Assembly (NCBI RefSeq): GCF_033100115.1
Contig: NZ_CP136910.1
Span: 4,281,001-4,345,000, forward strand
Reading direction: 5' to 3'
Source of the DNA: Anaerocolumna sp. AGMB13020
Lineage (GTDB): Bacteria; Bacillota; Clostridia; Lachnospirales; Lachnospiraceae
Length of the DNA stretch: 64,000 nucleotides
Numbering within the stretch: position 1 is the first letter of the stretch; every line of letters begins with the position of its first letter. Both the position numbers and the translations under genes were made by a program. Shown here one piece after another: positions 52,019 through 60,199 of this stretch. The notes below the pieces were generated by a model, which had not been told where the DNA came from, did not search any database, and worked only from the letters and a program-made list of their open reading frames with translations.

Positions 52019-52081
52019 TTGACAAATGCAGATTATATGGTATTATAAATTCAATAAACGCAAATGCAAATAGTTCGCTTT
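52019..52081 (+). promoter_or_regulatory. Promoter and candidate Zur operator of rpmG-znuABC
   Basis: TTGACA (52019-52024), 16-bp spacer, TATTAT (52041-52046), then AAACGCAAATGCA followed by AATAGTTCGCTTT (52056-52081). Its reverse complement reads AAAGCGAA-N5-TTGCATTTGCGTTT, identical at 22 defined positions (all outside the N5 core) to the site at 35548-35573. It covers the predicted transcription start, ideal for repression. Confidence 0.7.
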
Positions 52082-52096
52082 TGGAAAGGATAGTAT

Positions 52097-52246
52097 ATGA
52101 GAGTAAGAATTGTACTGGAATGCACGGAATGCCATGACCGTAATTATGTAACCACAAAGAACAAGCAAAAGCACCCGGAAAGGATGGAAGTCATGAAATA
52201 CTGTCCCCGTTTGCATAAATATACCCTGCATAGGGAGACAAAATAA
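52097..52246 (+). CDS. rpmG: Ribosomal protein L33, alternative (zinc-sparing) form
   Basis: 49 residues: [20 protein letters not shown]... ending KYTLHRETK, unmistakable L33. The first CxxC (C9, C12) is kept, but the second pair is reduced to a single Cys in YCPRLHKY, so a normal four-Cys zinc site is absent. Such forms replace the zinc-binding L33 when zinc is short. GGAAAGGA precedes the ATG. It is the first gene after the shared operator and 26 bp before znuA, which supports zinc-dependent control. Confidence 0.92.
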   Translation: MRVRIVLECTECHDRNYVTTKNKQKHPERMEVMKYCPRLHKYTLHRETK

Positions 52247-52272
52247 TTGATTGACTTTACAGGAGGGCTACA

Positions 52273-53247
52273 ATGAAGAGAAGCATTCATATTTTAACTG
52301 CAGTATTAATGGTTGCTGTTTTGGCTTCCGGCTGCAGCAATAAGAACATAGACAAGGAGACAGAGGGTAAAGTGACAACCAAAGAGGATAAGCTCAAGGT
52401 TGTGGCGAGTTTTTATCCCATGTATGATTTTGCCATGAAAATTGGCGGCGACAAAGTAACCGTAACTGATATGGTTCCTGCGGGAATTGAACCTCACGAT
52501 TGGGAACCGGCAGCTTCTGATATAGTGAAACTTGAGGAAGCAGATGTCTTTGTCTATAATGGAGCGGGTATGGAACACTGGGTTGATACAGTACTTGACA
52601 GTCTCGGTAATAGAGAACTTGTTACAGTAGAGGCAGCTTCTGGAATTACACTGATGGAAGGACACGGTCACGAAGACGGTGAAGAAGAACACAGTGAAGA
52701 GGAAGGAGAACATGGTAAGGAAGAGGACATGGATCCTCACGTATGGCTGAATCCGTTAAATGCCAAGGTTGAAATGGAGAATATCAAAAATGCGTTTATA
52801 GAAGCCGATCCTGATAACAAAGATTATTATATCAAAAACTATGAAACCTATGCAGCAAAACTTGATGAACTGGATCAAAAATTCAAGGAAACCTTGACAG
52901 GTTTTGAAAATAAGGATATTATAGTAGCACATGAGGCCTTTGGATATCTTTGCAGTGCATATGGGCTGAATCAGGTAGGTATTGAAGGTTTATCTCCGGA
53001 TTCAGAGCCTGACCCCGCTAAGATGGAAGAGGTGATACAGTTCGCGAAAGAGAATGAGGTTAAGATTATTTTCTTTGAAGAACTTGTAAGTCCCAAGGTG
53101 GCAGAAACCATCGCCAAGGAAATCGGTGCCACGACGGATGTACTGAATCCTTTGGAAGGTCTGTCAGAAGAGGATCTTAAGAACGGATCGGATTATTTTA
53201 CCGTAATGGAACAGAATCTTGCAAGCCTGGTTAAAGCTTTGCAGTAA
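52273..53247 (+). CDS. znuA: Zinc ABC transporter substrate-binding lipoprotein
   Basis: 324 residues. Lipobox LASGCSNK after a 20-residue signal. Cluster A-1 fold with metal ligands: His in PAGIEPHDWEP, a His/Glu/Asp-rich loop (EGHGHEDGEEEHSEEEGEHG) typical of zinc rather than manganese binders, DPHVWLNP, and VAHEAFGYL, with the last acidic ligand in the C-terminal part. Captures zinc outside the membrane for ZnuBC. An AGGAGGG ribosome site precedes it, and it is in one operon with L33 and the ABC subunits. Confidence 0.95.
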   Translation: MKRSIHILTAVLMVAVLASGCSNKNIDKETEGKVTTKEDKLKVVASFYPMYDFAMKIGGDKVTVTDMVPAGIEPHDWEPAASDIVKLEEADVFVYNGAGMEHWVDTVLDSLGNRELVTVEAASGITLMEGHGHEDGEEEHSEEEGEHGKEEDMDPHVWLNPLNAKVEMENIKNAFIEADPDNKDYYIKNYETYAAKLDELDQKFKETLTGFENKDIIVAHEAFGYLCSAYGLNQVGIEGLSPDSEPDPAKMEEVIQFAKENEVKIIFFEELVSPKVAETIAKEIGATTDVLNPLEGLSEEDLKNGSDYFTVMEQNLASLVKALQ

Positions 53248-53487
53248 AAGATAGAAACTTAAGGAGTAGGAGCAGTTGCGTGCAACAGCTCCCATTCTTT
53301 TTGAGATTAAATGTAATTATTTGTGTTTAACAAACTCGTTAAGAGTATATATGGCTTGAATTACTTCTTTTATCTCCTTTCAGGGCATAGGATTCCAGTA
53401 CCTCAAGCAAAAGATATAATATTATATACTTACAAATTAAGAAGGCAGAAATACCAGAAATCAAGGGTATTTGCAGCAGAGGTCAAG

Positions 53488-54171
53488 ATGCAGGCAATAG
53501 ATATTCAAAATGTAGAATTTGCATATGGCAGGGATTTGATCATAAAAGAGGCTTCAACCGTTATCGAGCAGGGAGATTATGCCCTTTTAACGGGGGAAAA
53601 CGGTACGGGAAAAAGTACCTTACTGAAGCTTCTTCTTTCGGAATTAAAGCCTTTAAGGGGAAAGATACAGATTATGGGTCAGGACAGTGAAAAATATATC
53701 CGTAGCGGCAAGCTGGGATATGTATCTCAAAATGGTACTTATGCCAATCAGAATTTTCCCGCAACAGTGGAAGAAGTCGTAATGGCTAATCTCTACAGAC
53801 AGATTGGCAGATTCCGCTTTCCAGGCAAGGCACATAAACAGCAGGTCCGGACAGCGCTTCAAAAGCTACAGATGGAGTGCTTTGGAAAGTCAATGATCGG
53901 AGAGCTATCCGGAGGGCAGCAGCAAAGAGTTATGTTAGCCAGAGCACTGGTGGTCAATCCGGAGATACTGATTCTGGATGAACCCACAACGGGAATTGAT
54001 ATGAAATCTATGAAACAGCTGTACCAGATACTTCAGGAACTGAATCAGGAGGGTCTTACCATTCTAATGGTAACACATGGCTCCTTAAGCGAATGCAGCG
54101 GAGTTAACCGAATTCTAAAATTAGAGGACGGCAGGTTGGCGGAGCTGGATACAAAAGAGGTGAGACCGTGA
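53488..54171 (+). CDS. znuC: Zinc ABC transporter ATPase
   Basis: 228 residues from the ATG at 53488 (AGAGGT upstream). The longer frame from 53323 would add 55 residues with a non-ABC hydrophobic/basic sequence and poor ribosome site. Walker A GENGTGKSTLLKLL, Q-loop YVSQNG, signature LSGGQQQRVMLARAL, Walker B ILILDEPTTG and the switch His in MVTHG are all present. It energises zinc uptake. It overlaps znuB by 4 bp. Confidence 0.94.
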   Translation: MQAIDIQNVEFAYGRDLIIKEASTVIEQGDYALLTGENGTGKSTLLKLLLSELKPLRGKIQIMGQDSEKYIRSGKLGYVSQNGTYANQNFPATVEEVVMANLYRQIGRFRFPGKAHKQQVRTALQKLQMECFGKSMIGELSGGQQQRVMLARALVVNPEILILDEPTTGIDMKSMKQLYQILQELNQEGLTILMVTHGSLSECSGVNRILKLEDGRLAELDTKEVRP

Positions 54172-54983
54172 GCATTTTACAATATTCCTTTATGCAAAGA
54201 GCTTTTCTGGTAGGTGTATTATTGGCCATTATTGCACCCTGTATCGGAATGACAATCGTACTTCAGAGAAAATCCATGATAGGGGATGCTCTATCCCATA
54301 CCTCTCTGGCAGGTGTAGCAATAGGTATACTGCTTGGTATCAATCCTATACTTGGGGCAACCGGTGCCTGCATCGTTGCTGCCTTAAGTATTGAAGTCAT
54401 ACAGAAAAAGATACCAAGATATTCAGAAATGGCAATTGCCATTATAATGTCAACAGGTATTGGACTTGCCGGTGTGTTGTCCGGCTTTACCAAAAGCAGC
54501 GGTAATTTTAACAGCTTCCTTTTCGGCAGTATTGTAGCCATTAGCGATCTGGAGCTTAGAATGGTAGTGTTTGTAAGTATATCTGTACTGGCAGCCTTTC
54601 TATTACTGTATAAGGAACTTTTCTTTATCGGGTTTGATCAGCGAACGGCAAGAATTGCAGGAGTACCGGTTAAGATGGTGAATTTTATATTTACTCTTCT
54701 GACGGCACTGACCATATCCATTGCATCCAGAACCGTCGGTGCGTTGGTGGTGTCTTCTTTGCTTGTTATACCGGTAGCCTGCGGAATGCAGGTTGGCAGG
54801 AGCTATAAACTGACACTGATTTTCTCAGTAATATTTGCAGTATTTTTTACGGTAACCGGGCTTACCTTGTCCTACTACTGGAAATTAAAACCCGGCGGAA
54901 CCATTGTACTTACCGGAGTCGCAAGCTTTTTGATTATTGTTCTCTTAAAAGCCGTAATCAGAACCTTTCGAAAAACAGAATAA
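54168..54983 (+). CDS. znuB: Zinc ABC transporter permease
   Basis: 271 residues, GTG start overlapping the znuC stop (GTGA). Seven to eight membrane helices; the family blocks MIGDALSHTSLAGVAIG and VGALVVSSLLVIPVA are clear. Channel subunit of the zinc importer. Its last codons (CGA AAA ACA GAA TAA T) form the first unit of an eleven-copy tandem repeat, a notable oddity at the 3' end. A terminator lies beyond the repeat at 55170. Confidence 0.94.
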   Translation: MSILQYSFMQRAFLVGVLLAIIAPCIGMTIVLQRKSMIGDALSHTSLAGVAIGILLGINPILGATGACIVAALSIEVIQKKIPRYSEMAIAIIMSTGIGLAGVLSGFTKSSGNFNSFLFGSIVAISDLELRMVVFVSISVLAAFLLLYKELFFIGFDQRTARIAGVPVKMVNFIFTLLTALTISIASRTVGALVVSSLLVIPVACGMQVGRSYKLTLIFSVIFAVFFTVTGLTLSYYWKLKPGGTIVLTGVASFLIIVLLKAVIRTFRKTE

Positions 54984-55144
54984 TCGAAAGACAGAATAAT
55001 CGAAAGACAGAATAATCGAAAGACAGAATAATCAAAAGACAGAATAATCGAAAGACAGAATAATCAAAAGACAGAATAATCGAAAAACAGAATAATCGAA
55101 AGACAGAATAATCATAAAACAGAATAATCATAAAACAGAATAAT
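54969..55144 (+). repeat. 16-bp tandem repeat, 11 units, seeded by znuB 3' end
   Basis: Units CGAAARACAGAATAAT repeated 11 times exactly in phase (54969-55144) with drift to CAAAAGA... and CATAAAA.... The first unit is the last four codons plus stop of znuB and one extra T. It separates the operon from its terminator. Confidence 0.95.
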
Positions 55145-55169
55145 CGAGATACAAACTATAAACTATAAT

Positions 55170-55211
55170 ACGCCGTAAGTTAAGTGTAATGACTGACTTA
55201 TGGCGTTTTTT
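55170..55211 (+). terminator. Terminator of the rpmG-znuABC operon
   Basis: ACGCCGTAAGT (55170-55180) pairs with ACTTATGGCGT (55196-55206; one G-U), followed by T6. Confidence 0.92.
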
Positions 55212-55485
55212 GAGCATGAGAGAAAGAATATAACAGATTCTTTTACTATTATGGGATTAAAGAAAATGATTGAAGGTGTGTAACATAATATTGCTATTAT
55301 ATATAATCATAAATAATTATCAAAAATGGTTATAAGAGTTTTTAAACTTTTATTATACTCCTTAACTGATATAATAAAAACAGAGTGAGGATTTGCTGGT
55401 TTGAATGTAAAATCCGATAAGAGCAGCAGGAACACCCTTTCAGCTCATGTTCTAATAAGTTAAGAAAAAAAGGGGAGGCATAACC
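55212..55485. other. Intergenic, promoter region only
   Basis: AT-rich; several TATAAT-like hexamers around 55290-55380. No gene seen. Confidence 0.4.
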
Positions 55486-56280
55486 ATGAAAGAAGAAGCA
55501 TTTATTAAAGTAAAAGAAGCATTAGGTAACTATCTGTACCATTCACTTACGTATACGGAATTTGAAGACATTGCAGATTATGAGCTGCTGACCGAAACCG
55601 AAGGATTGATATTGATCAGCGGGTTTAACCGTGAGGCTGATAGCAGGCATTATCACTGGGCAGCATTATCTCCAGAGAAAGTGATAGAAGCAACCAAAGA
55701 GGACCATAACTTCTATCTGGAATTTATACCGGAGGAATGGGTTGATACTTTTACGCAGGCAGGATACATAGTCAGAGATAAATTCAGGGATTATACAAAG
55801 CCAGATTTATCGGATATAACCAATGAGCATTCCCATGCAGAGTTTCTTAAGGTAGATGAGAGCCATAAGGCCGCTGAAGTAACCATGTCCTGCAAGGGAC
55901 AGAGCAGAGGCTTTACGGGGCAGACACAGGAATGGATCGTAGAATGGCTTACGAAGACGGAGGACATTGTACACAAAGCAGTTGTGCTTGACAGAAACGA
56001 GGAAAAGGAAATCATCGGCGTATGTTTTACAGGAGTCTACGGAGTCAACAGCCAGAAAGGACCGGTCGCCTGGATCAGAGAAATAGCAGTGAATCCTCGT
56101 TACCAGAACAAAGGAATAGGGCGAAGGCTCATAAGGCAGGCTTTATCCTACTGTAAGTCCCACGGTGCGGTAAGAGCTTTCCTGGCAGCAGATGAATGTA
56201 ATGTCAATGCAATCTATTTGTATAAAAGTCTTGGATTTCAGCCTGCTGCGGATACGCAGATTGACATAATGAGGGAGTAG
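55486..56280 (+). CDS. GNAT N-acetyltransferase (two-part)
   Basis: 264 residues. The N-terminal half is a degenerate region (EFEDIADYELLTETEGLILISG); the C-terminal GNAT domain has GPVAWIREIAVNPRYQNKGIGRRLIRQAL (acetyl-CoA loop) and AAD-CNVNAIYLYKSLGFQP. Strong GGGGAGG ribosome site. Substrate unknown. It lies 72 bp before a glutaredoxin-like gene on the same strand, so the two may be co-transcribed. Confidence 0.9.
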   Translation: MKEEAFIKVKEALGNYLYHSLTYTEFEDIADYELLTETEGLILISGFNREADSRHYHWAALSPEKVIEATKEDHNFYLEFIPEEWVDTFTQAGYIVRDKFRDYTKPDLSDITNEHSHAEFLKVDESHKAAEVTMSCKGQSRGFTGQTQEWIVEWLTKTEDIVHKAVVLDRNEEKEIIGVCFTGVYGVNSQKGPVAWIREIAVNPRYQNKGIGRRLIRQALSYCKSHGAVRAFLAADECNVNAIYLYKSLGFQPAADTQIDIMRE

Positions 56281-56351
56281 GGTTACAATAGAAGCAGTAA
56301 CAGATTGAACATGGTTTTATGTCGTTGTAGGCGGCAGAATGTGAGGTAACT

Positions 56352-56678
56352 ATGAAAGTCACCATATACGGAACTGAAATCTGTCCTGATTGTGTAAAAG
56401 CAAAAAAGGATTTAACAGCACTCCCTGATATTGAGCTGGAATATAAGAATATAACCGGAGATACCGCTACGCTTAAGGAATTTCTGGCGTATCGTGATAA
56501 GGATGATTTGTTTAAAGAAGTGAAAGAAGCCGGAAGAATCGGCATACCCTTTTTTGTATTGGAAAATGGTGAAAAGACCTTTGACATCGGTAACTATATA
56601 GAATTGCCTGTCGTAATAGAAGAAGCAGTAACACCTGCTGCTGATTTCTGTTCTATTGATAAGAAAGGCCAATGCTAA
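56352..56678 (+). CDS. Glutaredoxin-like protein
   Basis: 108 residues. CPDC redox motif in YGTEICPDCVKAKKD, and the thioredoxin-fold cis-Pro region GRIGIPFFVLENGEK. It has a longer loop than classical glutaredoxins and extra C-terminal cysteines (DFCSIDKKGQC). Family members are thiol-disulfide reductants or have unknown partners in anaerobes. The last 5 codons and stop are the first unit of a 19-bp, three-copy tandem repeat. Confidence 0.88.
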   Translation: MKVTIYGTEICPDCVKAKKDLTALPDIELEYKNITGDTATLKEFLAYRDKDDLFKEVKEAGRIGIPFFVLENGEKTFDIGNYIELPVVIEEAVTPAADFCSIDKKGQC

Positions 56679-56717
56679 TAAGAAAGGCCAATGCTAATAA
56701 GAAAGGCCAATGCTAAT
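56661..56717 (+). repeat. 19-bp tandem repeat, 3 units, seeded by a gene 3' end
   Basis: AAGAAAGGCCAATGCTAAT occurs three times without a mismatch (56661-56679, 56680-56698, 56699-56717). The first unit contains KKGQC and the stop codon of the glutaredoxin-like gene. Confidence 0.96.
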
Positions 56718-56769
56718 AATAAAGCTATATAGTAACCTGGGGACAACTTAATCGAAGAGGAGTAATAAA

Positions 56770-56865
56770 ATGTTAGAATATCTCTTGTATATAAAAAAAT
56801 CAAACCAATCACCAAAAATGCTCTATGCAGCACAAGACATGTCAGTGCAGCGATTCCTTGCATAG
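56770..56865 (+). CDS. Possible 31-residue small protein
   Basis: ATG at 56770 preceded by AGAGGAG at ideal spacing. Encodes MLEYLLYIKKSNQSPKMLYA and ends QRFLA-stop. The stop region overlaps a 10-bp hairpin, GCTCTATGCA (56820-56829) with TGCATAGAGC (56859-56868). No family known. The good ribosome site is the only support. Confidence 0.35.
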   Translation: MLEYLLYIKKSNQSPKMLYAAQDMSVQRFLA

Positions 56866-56940
56866 AGCCATAAACGAATCGCAGATATGAATATGAAATG
56901 TGCTGCTCACTGATAAGAACAATCAGAAGGAGCGAAAGCC

Positions 56941-57207
56941 ATGTCATATATAAACGGAAAAGAAATCCTACCAGATCATGTATTAGAAGAAATACAGAAA
57001 TACTTTGAAGGTGGACTGATCTATATTCCCTTGCCGAAGGAGAGCCGCTGCAAATGGGGCAGCAGGACTACCATAAGAAAAGAACTGCAGATAAGAAATG
57101 AAGAAATAAGACAAAAAAAGGCGGAAGGTTCTTCCATTCAGGAACTAATGGAGGAATATCATCTTTCTTATGATACCATTAAAAGAATTATCTATCATAA
57201 AAACTGA
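56941..57207 (+). CDS. CD3324-family small HTH protein
   Basis: 88 residues. MSYINGKEILPDHVLEEIQKYFEGGLIYIP and WGSRTTIRKELQIRNEEIRQ followed by LMEEYHLSYDTIKRIIY: a Mor-like helix-turn-helix characteristic of the CD3324 family common in Clostridia, thought to be regulatory. GAAGGAG ribosome site. Function unknown. A complex terminator follows immediately. Confidence 0.85.
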   Translation: MSYINGKEILPDHVLEEIQKYFEGGLIYIPLPKESRCKWGSRTTIRKELQIRNEEIRQKKAEGSSIQELMEEYHLSYDTIKRIIYHKN

Positions 57208-57210
57208 CAG

Positions 57211-57281
57211 AAGGCTGTTGTTTCATATCCTGATAACTGGTTGCAGTAGCAACCTTTTTGGATAGAAACACCAGCCTTTTG
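57211..57281 (+). terminator. Branched terminator after CD3324-family gene
   Basis: AAGGCTGTTGTTTC pairs with GAAACACCAGCCTT (one bulge), with an inner GGTTGC/GCAACC hairpin, and ends in TTTT. In the minus orientation it may also serve the AraC gene. Confidence 0.75.
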
Positions 57282-57301
57282 TAATTGTGTTAATGAGCTT
57301 A

Positions 57302-58144
57302 TTATTTCAATGGTACATAAATATCCAACTTATAATTGTCTGTAGATTGTAAACTGTATATCTCCAAGGTATCAGCTTCTGCCAGCTGTCTGCCTGTTAA
57401 AGGAAGCCATACCCCGTATATTTTATCATAAGTCTCTTTTAGTCTATCCATTGTTCCGGAATGAGTAAACACTGCATATTTTGTACAGGGAATTATTTTG
57501 GCATTCATACCCGTAGGAATGTTGTCAGTACTTAAAACCTCTTTGCAAGCCATATAGGAGAATTCGCTATCATCCGTTATATCCGGCATGTATTCGCATA
57601 AACCGATTAATTTATCAGAATTTAAGGAGATTTCTATTAAATCACTCCTACGATGAAACTCTCTCCAGAGCTGACTGATCTCCTTTGAGCCAGGATGTAC
57701 GGTTCTTGTAATACCGATTAACTGAAATTGCTTTTTAAGAATAATAGTGGGTTCTATGGACAGTCCATTTAAGCTCATAAATAGCTGCTGGGCATTCAGT
57801 TTATCATAAAGGGTAATGGATTCCCGGCTCTTGCGGTATTTGCCGGGTGTAATACCAAACAACCTGAGAAAGGCTCTGGTAAACACCTCCTGGGATTGAA
57901 AATCGTACTCCATAGCAATATCAATTATCCGGGTATTGGACATACGCAGTGCAACTGCGGCTTCGCTTAGCCTGCGGTTACGAATATAGTCCTTTAGCGA
58001 GATACCGCTAAAGGACTGGATTATGCGATAAAAATGCGTAAGAGAATAACCGGATTCACTGATAGCTCTGTTGATATCAAGTTCTTCCTTCAAGTTAGCT
58101 TCGATATAATCAATGGTTTTTTGAATACTATTAATATAATCCAT
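57302..58144 (-). CDS. AraC-family regulator with GyrI-like effector domain
   Basis: 280 residues. Two HTH motifs at the N-terminus: DINRAISESGYSLTHFYRIIQ and IIDIAMEYDFQSQEVFTRAFLRLFGITPGKYR. The C-terminal part (residues 125-280) is a GyrI-like/effector-binding domain (LIGITRTVHPGSKEISQLWREF). Such proteins sense small molecules, often drugs. The gene downstream of the promoter side (58160) encodes another GyrI-like domain, so both probably form an operon with that gene first. Confidence 0.92.
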   Translation of the reverse strand: MDYINSIQKTIDYIEANLKEELDINRAISESGYSLTHFYRIIQSFSGISLKDYIRNRRLSEAAVALRMSNTRIIDIAMEYDFQSQEVFTRAFLRLFGITPGKYRKSRESITLYDKLNAQQLFMSLNGLSIEPTIILKKQFQLIGITRTVHPGSKEISQLWREFHRRSDLIEISLNSDKLIGLCEYMPDITDDSEFSYMACKEVLSTDNIPTGMNAKIIPCTKYAVFTHSGTMDRLKETYDKIYGVWLPLTGRQLAEADTLEIYSLQSTDNYKLDIYVPLK

Positions 58145-58159
58145 GAATGTTTCCTTACG

Positions 58160-58672
58160 TTATTTTTTTCTGATAGGCAACCAGAATTCTACATAGTCAT
58201 TATGGGTATTACTGTCAGGGGCAGGAGGATAAAGCTCCATTTCAGGTGCATTTGCGTGGATAAATTCAGAAGCCGGCAGCCATTCCATAAAAGCATACAT
58301 TTCAGCAGCAATTAGTGCTTCAGGAAGACTTCCTCTATTTTCAAAGACTGCCCAATCACTAGCAGCTACGGTATATAGTTCCAGGTCTGGATTATGAGAG
58401 AGGATTTTAGCAGGGGCATCTGCTTCAGCAGCTATGTAGAAATAGAAGCTTCGCAGGGAAGGCTCTTTTTCCACACAGGAAATTCCAACGACAGCACTGT
58501 TTAATATTGGATTATGCTTTTGATGATACAACTCCTTTAATCTGTTTACCAGTCCGTTTTCTCTGGAATTTTTCCAAAATTCACCGAAGATTTCATTCTC
58601 CTGACCGGAAATCCATATTTTTTTTCCTATTACTTGAAAAGCTGGTTTTTGTTCGATTCTTACCTTTATCAT
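58160..58672 (-). CDS. GyrI-like small-molecule-binding protein
   Basis: 170 residues, a single effector-binding domain: IEQKPAFQVIGKKIWISG at the start, NSAVVGISCVEKEPSLRSFYFYIAAE in the middle, and AVFENRGSLPEALIAAEMYAFMEWLPAS near the end, the usual order of the family. It has no DNA-binding part. It is 15 bp upstream of the AraC-type gene on the same strand. May bind or sequester a toxic compound. Confidence 0.88.
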   Translation of the reverse strand: MIKVRIEQKPAFQVIGKKIWISGQENEIFGEFWKNSRENGLVNRLKELYHQKHNPILNSAVVGISCVEKEPSLRSFYFYIAAEADAPAKILSHNPDLELYTVAASDWAVFENRGSLPEALIAAEMYAFMEWLPASEFIHANAPEMELYPPAPDSNTHNDYVEFWLPIRKK

Positions 58673-59268
58673 TATATCAGTTCCCTTCTATGCTATGAAA
58701 GAGCAGCAATAAAATAAGTTCAACTTTTGGGTTTTCAATGAAGTACGACTTATGTTAGCGCTGTATAAGTTACAGATCACTATATAACATGAAGGAGTAA
58801 TATTTTTGATGTTTCTTACCGAAATAAAATTAACAAAATAGAGTAACTGGAATTCTTAATATATATGAATTGAATTGGAAATTTACAGGAATATAATACG
58901 GAAACCTACAGAGTTTTATTTCATGGAAAACACACTAAAAAATATATATACCATAATAGAACCAAAGACAAATATCAACATATACCAGGTTATATACACG
59001 GGAGTAAATACGGTAAGACGCGATAGGTACTGGCATATAAATAGAATAGATACTAAAATAAACACGAAAACATATAGAAATATCCTCTCAGAAATCCTGA
59101 CAGATTAATTGAGAGGATATTTATTTAAATTGCTGAATTCTGCTAAAAACGCTGGTTTATATAGGAAGTTTAAAGCTTAAGTTTTTATCTTATCCGGTCA
59201 TTAGGTTCTAAGGGGTATTCCTAATTGGTTCTAAGGGGTAGCCAGAACTCGCGGGTATAATCATCTGA
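58673..59268. other. Intergenic with terminator-like hairpin
   Basis: About 600 bp. A TTG-initiated frame at 58875-59108 (77 codons, Lys/Asn/Ile/Tyr-rich) has no ribosome site and I do not accept it. AATATCCTCTC (59079-59089) pairs with GAGAGGATATT (59111-59121), a probable bidirectional terminator. TAATTGGTTCTAAGGGGTA is partly duplicated around 59205-59240. Confidence 0.5.
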
Positions 59269-59814
59269 TTATTTCTTACCGGGACCATATACAGACTTCC
59301 ATTCAGAGGACAGCAATTCCATGCATATTTGATGATTATCATCTGAGAATCTGCGGAAGCTGCATTCTTTAAAACCAAACCTTCTTACAGCAGCCTGAGA
59401 GGCATAATTTTCAGGATGTGTAAGGATATAGATGCAATCAACGCCAAGCTGTGTAAAACAGATAGAAAGGAGCACCGGTAAAGCCTCGGACATATAACCC
59501 TGTTTCCAATAGTCCTTCCAGATATCATAACCAATCTCAACCTGTTTCAATTCTTTATCCCAGTAATGATAACCGCAGGTTCCGATAAAGGCCTTGCTTG
59601 ATTTATCAAACATACCATACCTCAGATTATCTTTTCCCTCCGGATTCTGGTAATGTTCAATTATTTCTTTTGCCTCTTCCCTATTGCAGGGTGGTTCACT
59701 AAAGTATCTGCACATATCCGCATCAGAAAATTGCCTGTAGACAACTTCTATATCATATATATCTAATAGACGAAAATTCATTCGTTTTGTCTCAAAGAGT
59801 TTTGATAAATTCAT
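59269..59814 (-). CDS. GNAT acetyltransferase, RimJ/RimL type
   Basis: 181 residues. TKRMNFRLLDIYDIEVVYRQFSD at the N-terminus, GTCGYHYWDKELKQVEIGYDIWKDYWKQG (acetyl-CoA loop) and THPENYASQAAVRRFGFKE fit the RimJ/RimL subgroup that acetylates protein N-termini or small amines. GGAGGAG ribosome site. Substrate unknown. Confidence 0.92.
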   Translation of the reverse strand: MNLSKLFETKRMNFRLLDIYDIEVVYRQFSDADMCRYFSEPPCNREEAKEIIEHYQNPEGKDNLRYGMFDKSSKAFIGTCGYHYWDKELKQVEIGYDIWKDYWKQGYMSEALPVLLSICFTQLGVDCIYILTHPENYASQAAVRRFGFKECSFRRFSDDNHQICMELLSSEWKSVYGPGKK

Positions 59815-59946
59815 AACTAACTCCTCCTGCTAAGAGAGAAGTAAATTAACCTTGGTAAATTGGCTAATATAATTTAATACGTTCTCACCTCAATAATATT
59901 TATAAACATAACATCAACTCCTTTCTTCATTATTTTACCGATTTTT

Positions 59947-59975
59947 ATATTATCATATATAATACCCGGTGTCAA
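59947..59975 (-). promoter_or_regulatory. Promoter of the RimJ/RimL-type gene
   Basis: On the minus strand: TTGACA (59970-59975), 17-bp spacer, TAATAT (59947-59952). Confidence 0.75.
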
Positions 59976-60199
59976 AAACAGCATTTTTAATTATAATCGG
60001 TGCTCTTTCCATAACATCACTTTACTATACTTTTATCTCCCTTCTCCTGCAAAATGCATAGAAGCCTGTAAAATGTACAATTCTTACAATTTGTGTATAA
60101 CTGATCTTTAAGTGTTAATTACTTGATTTTTCCATATATAGTTCTTATAATATTTACATATTTAATTTTCATTGAAATTATCTTAAGGAGTGAAATAAA

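Noticed and set aside
53323..53487. N-terminal extension of the ZnuC frame
   Set aside because: The extra 55 residues are not ABC-like, and the ATG at 53488 has a good ribosome site.
58875..59108. 77-codon TTG-start frame before the 59079 hairpin
   Set aside because: Composition is simply AT-rich, no ribosome site; the stop falls inside a terminator-like hairpin.
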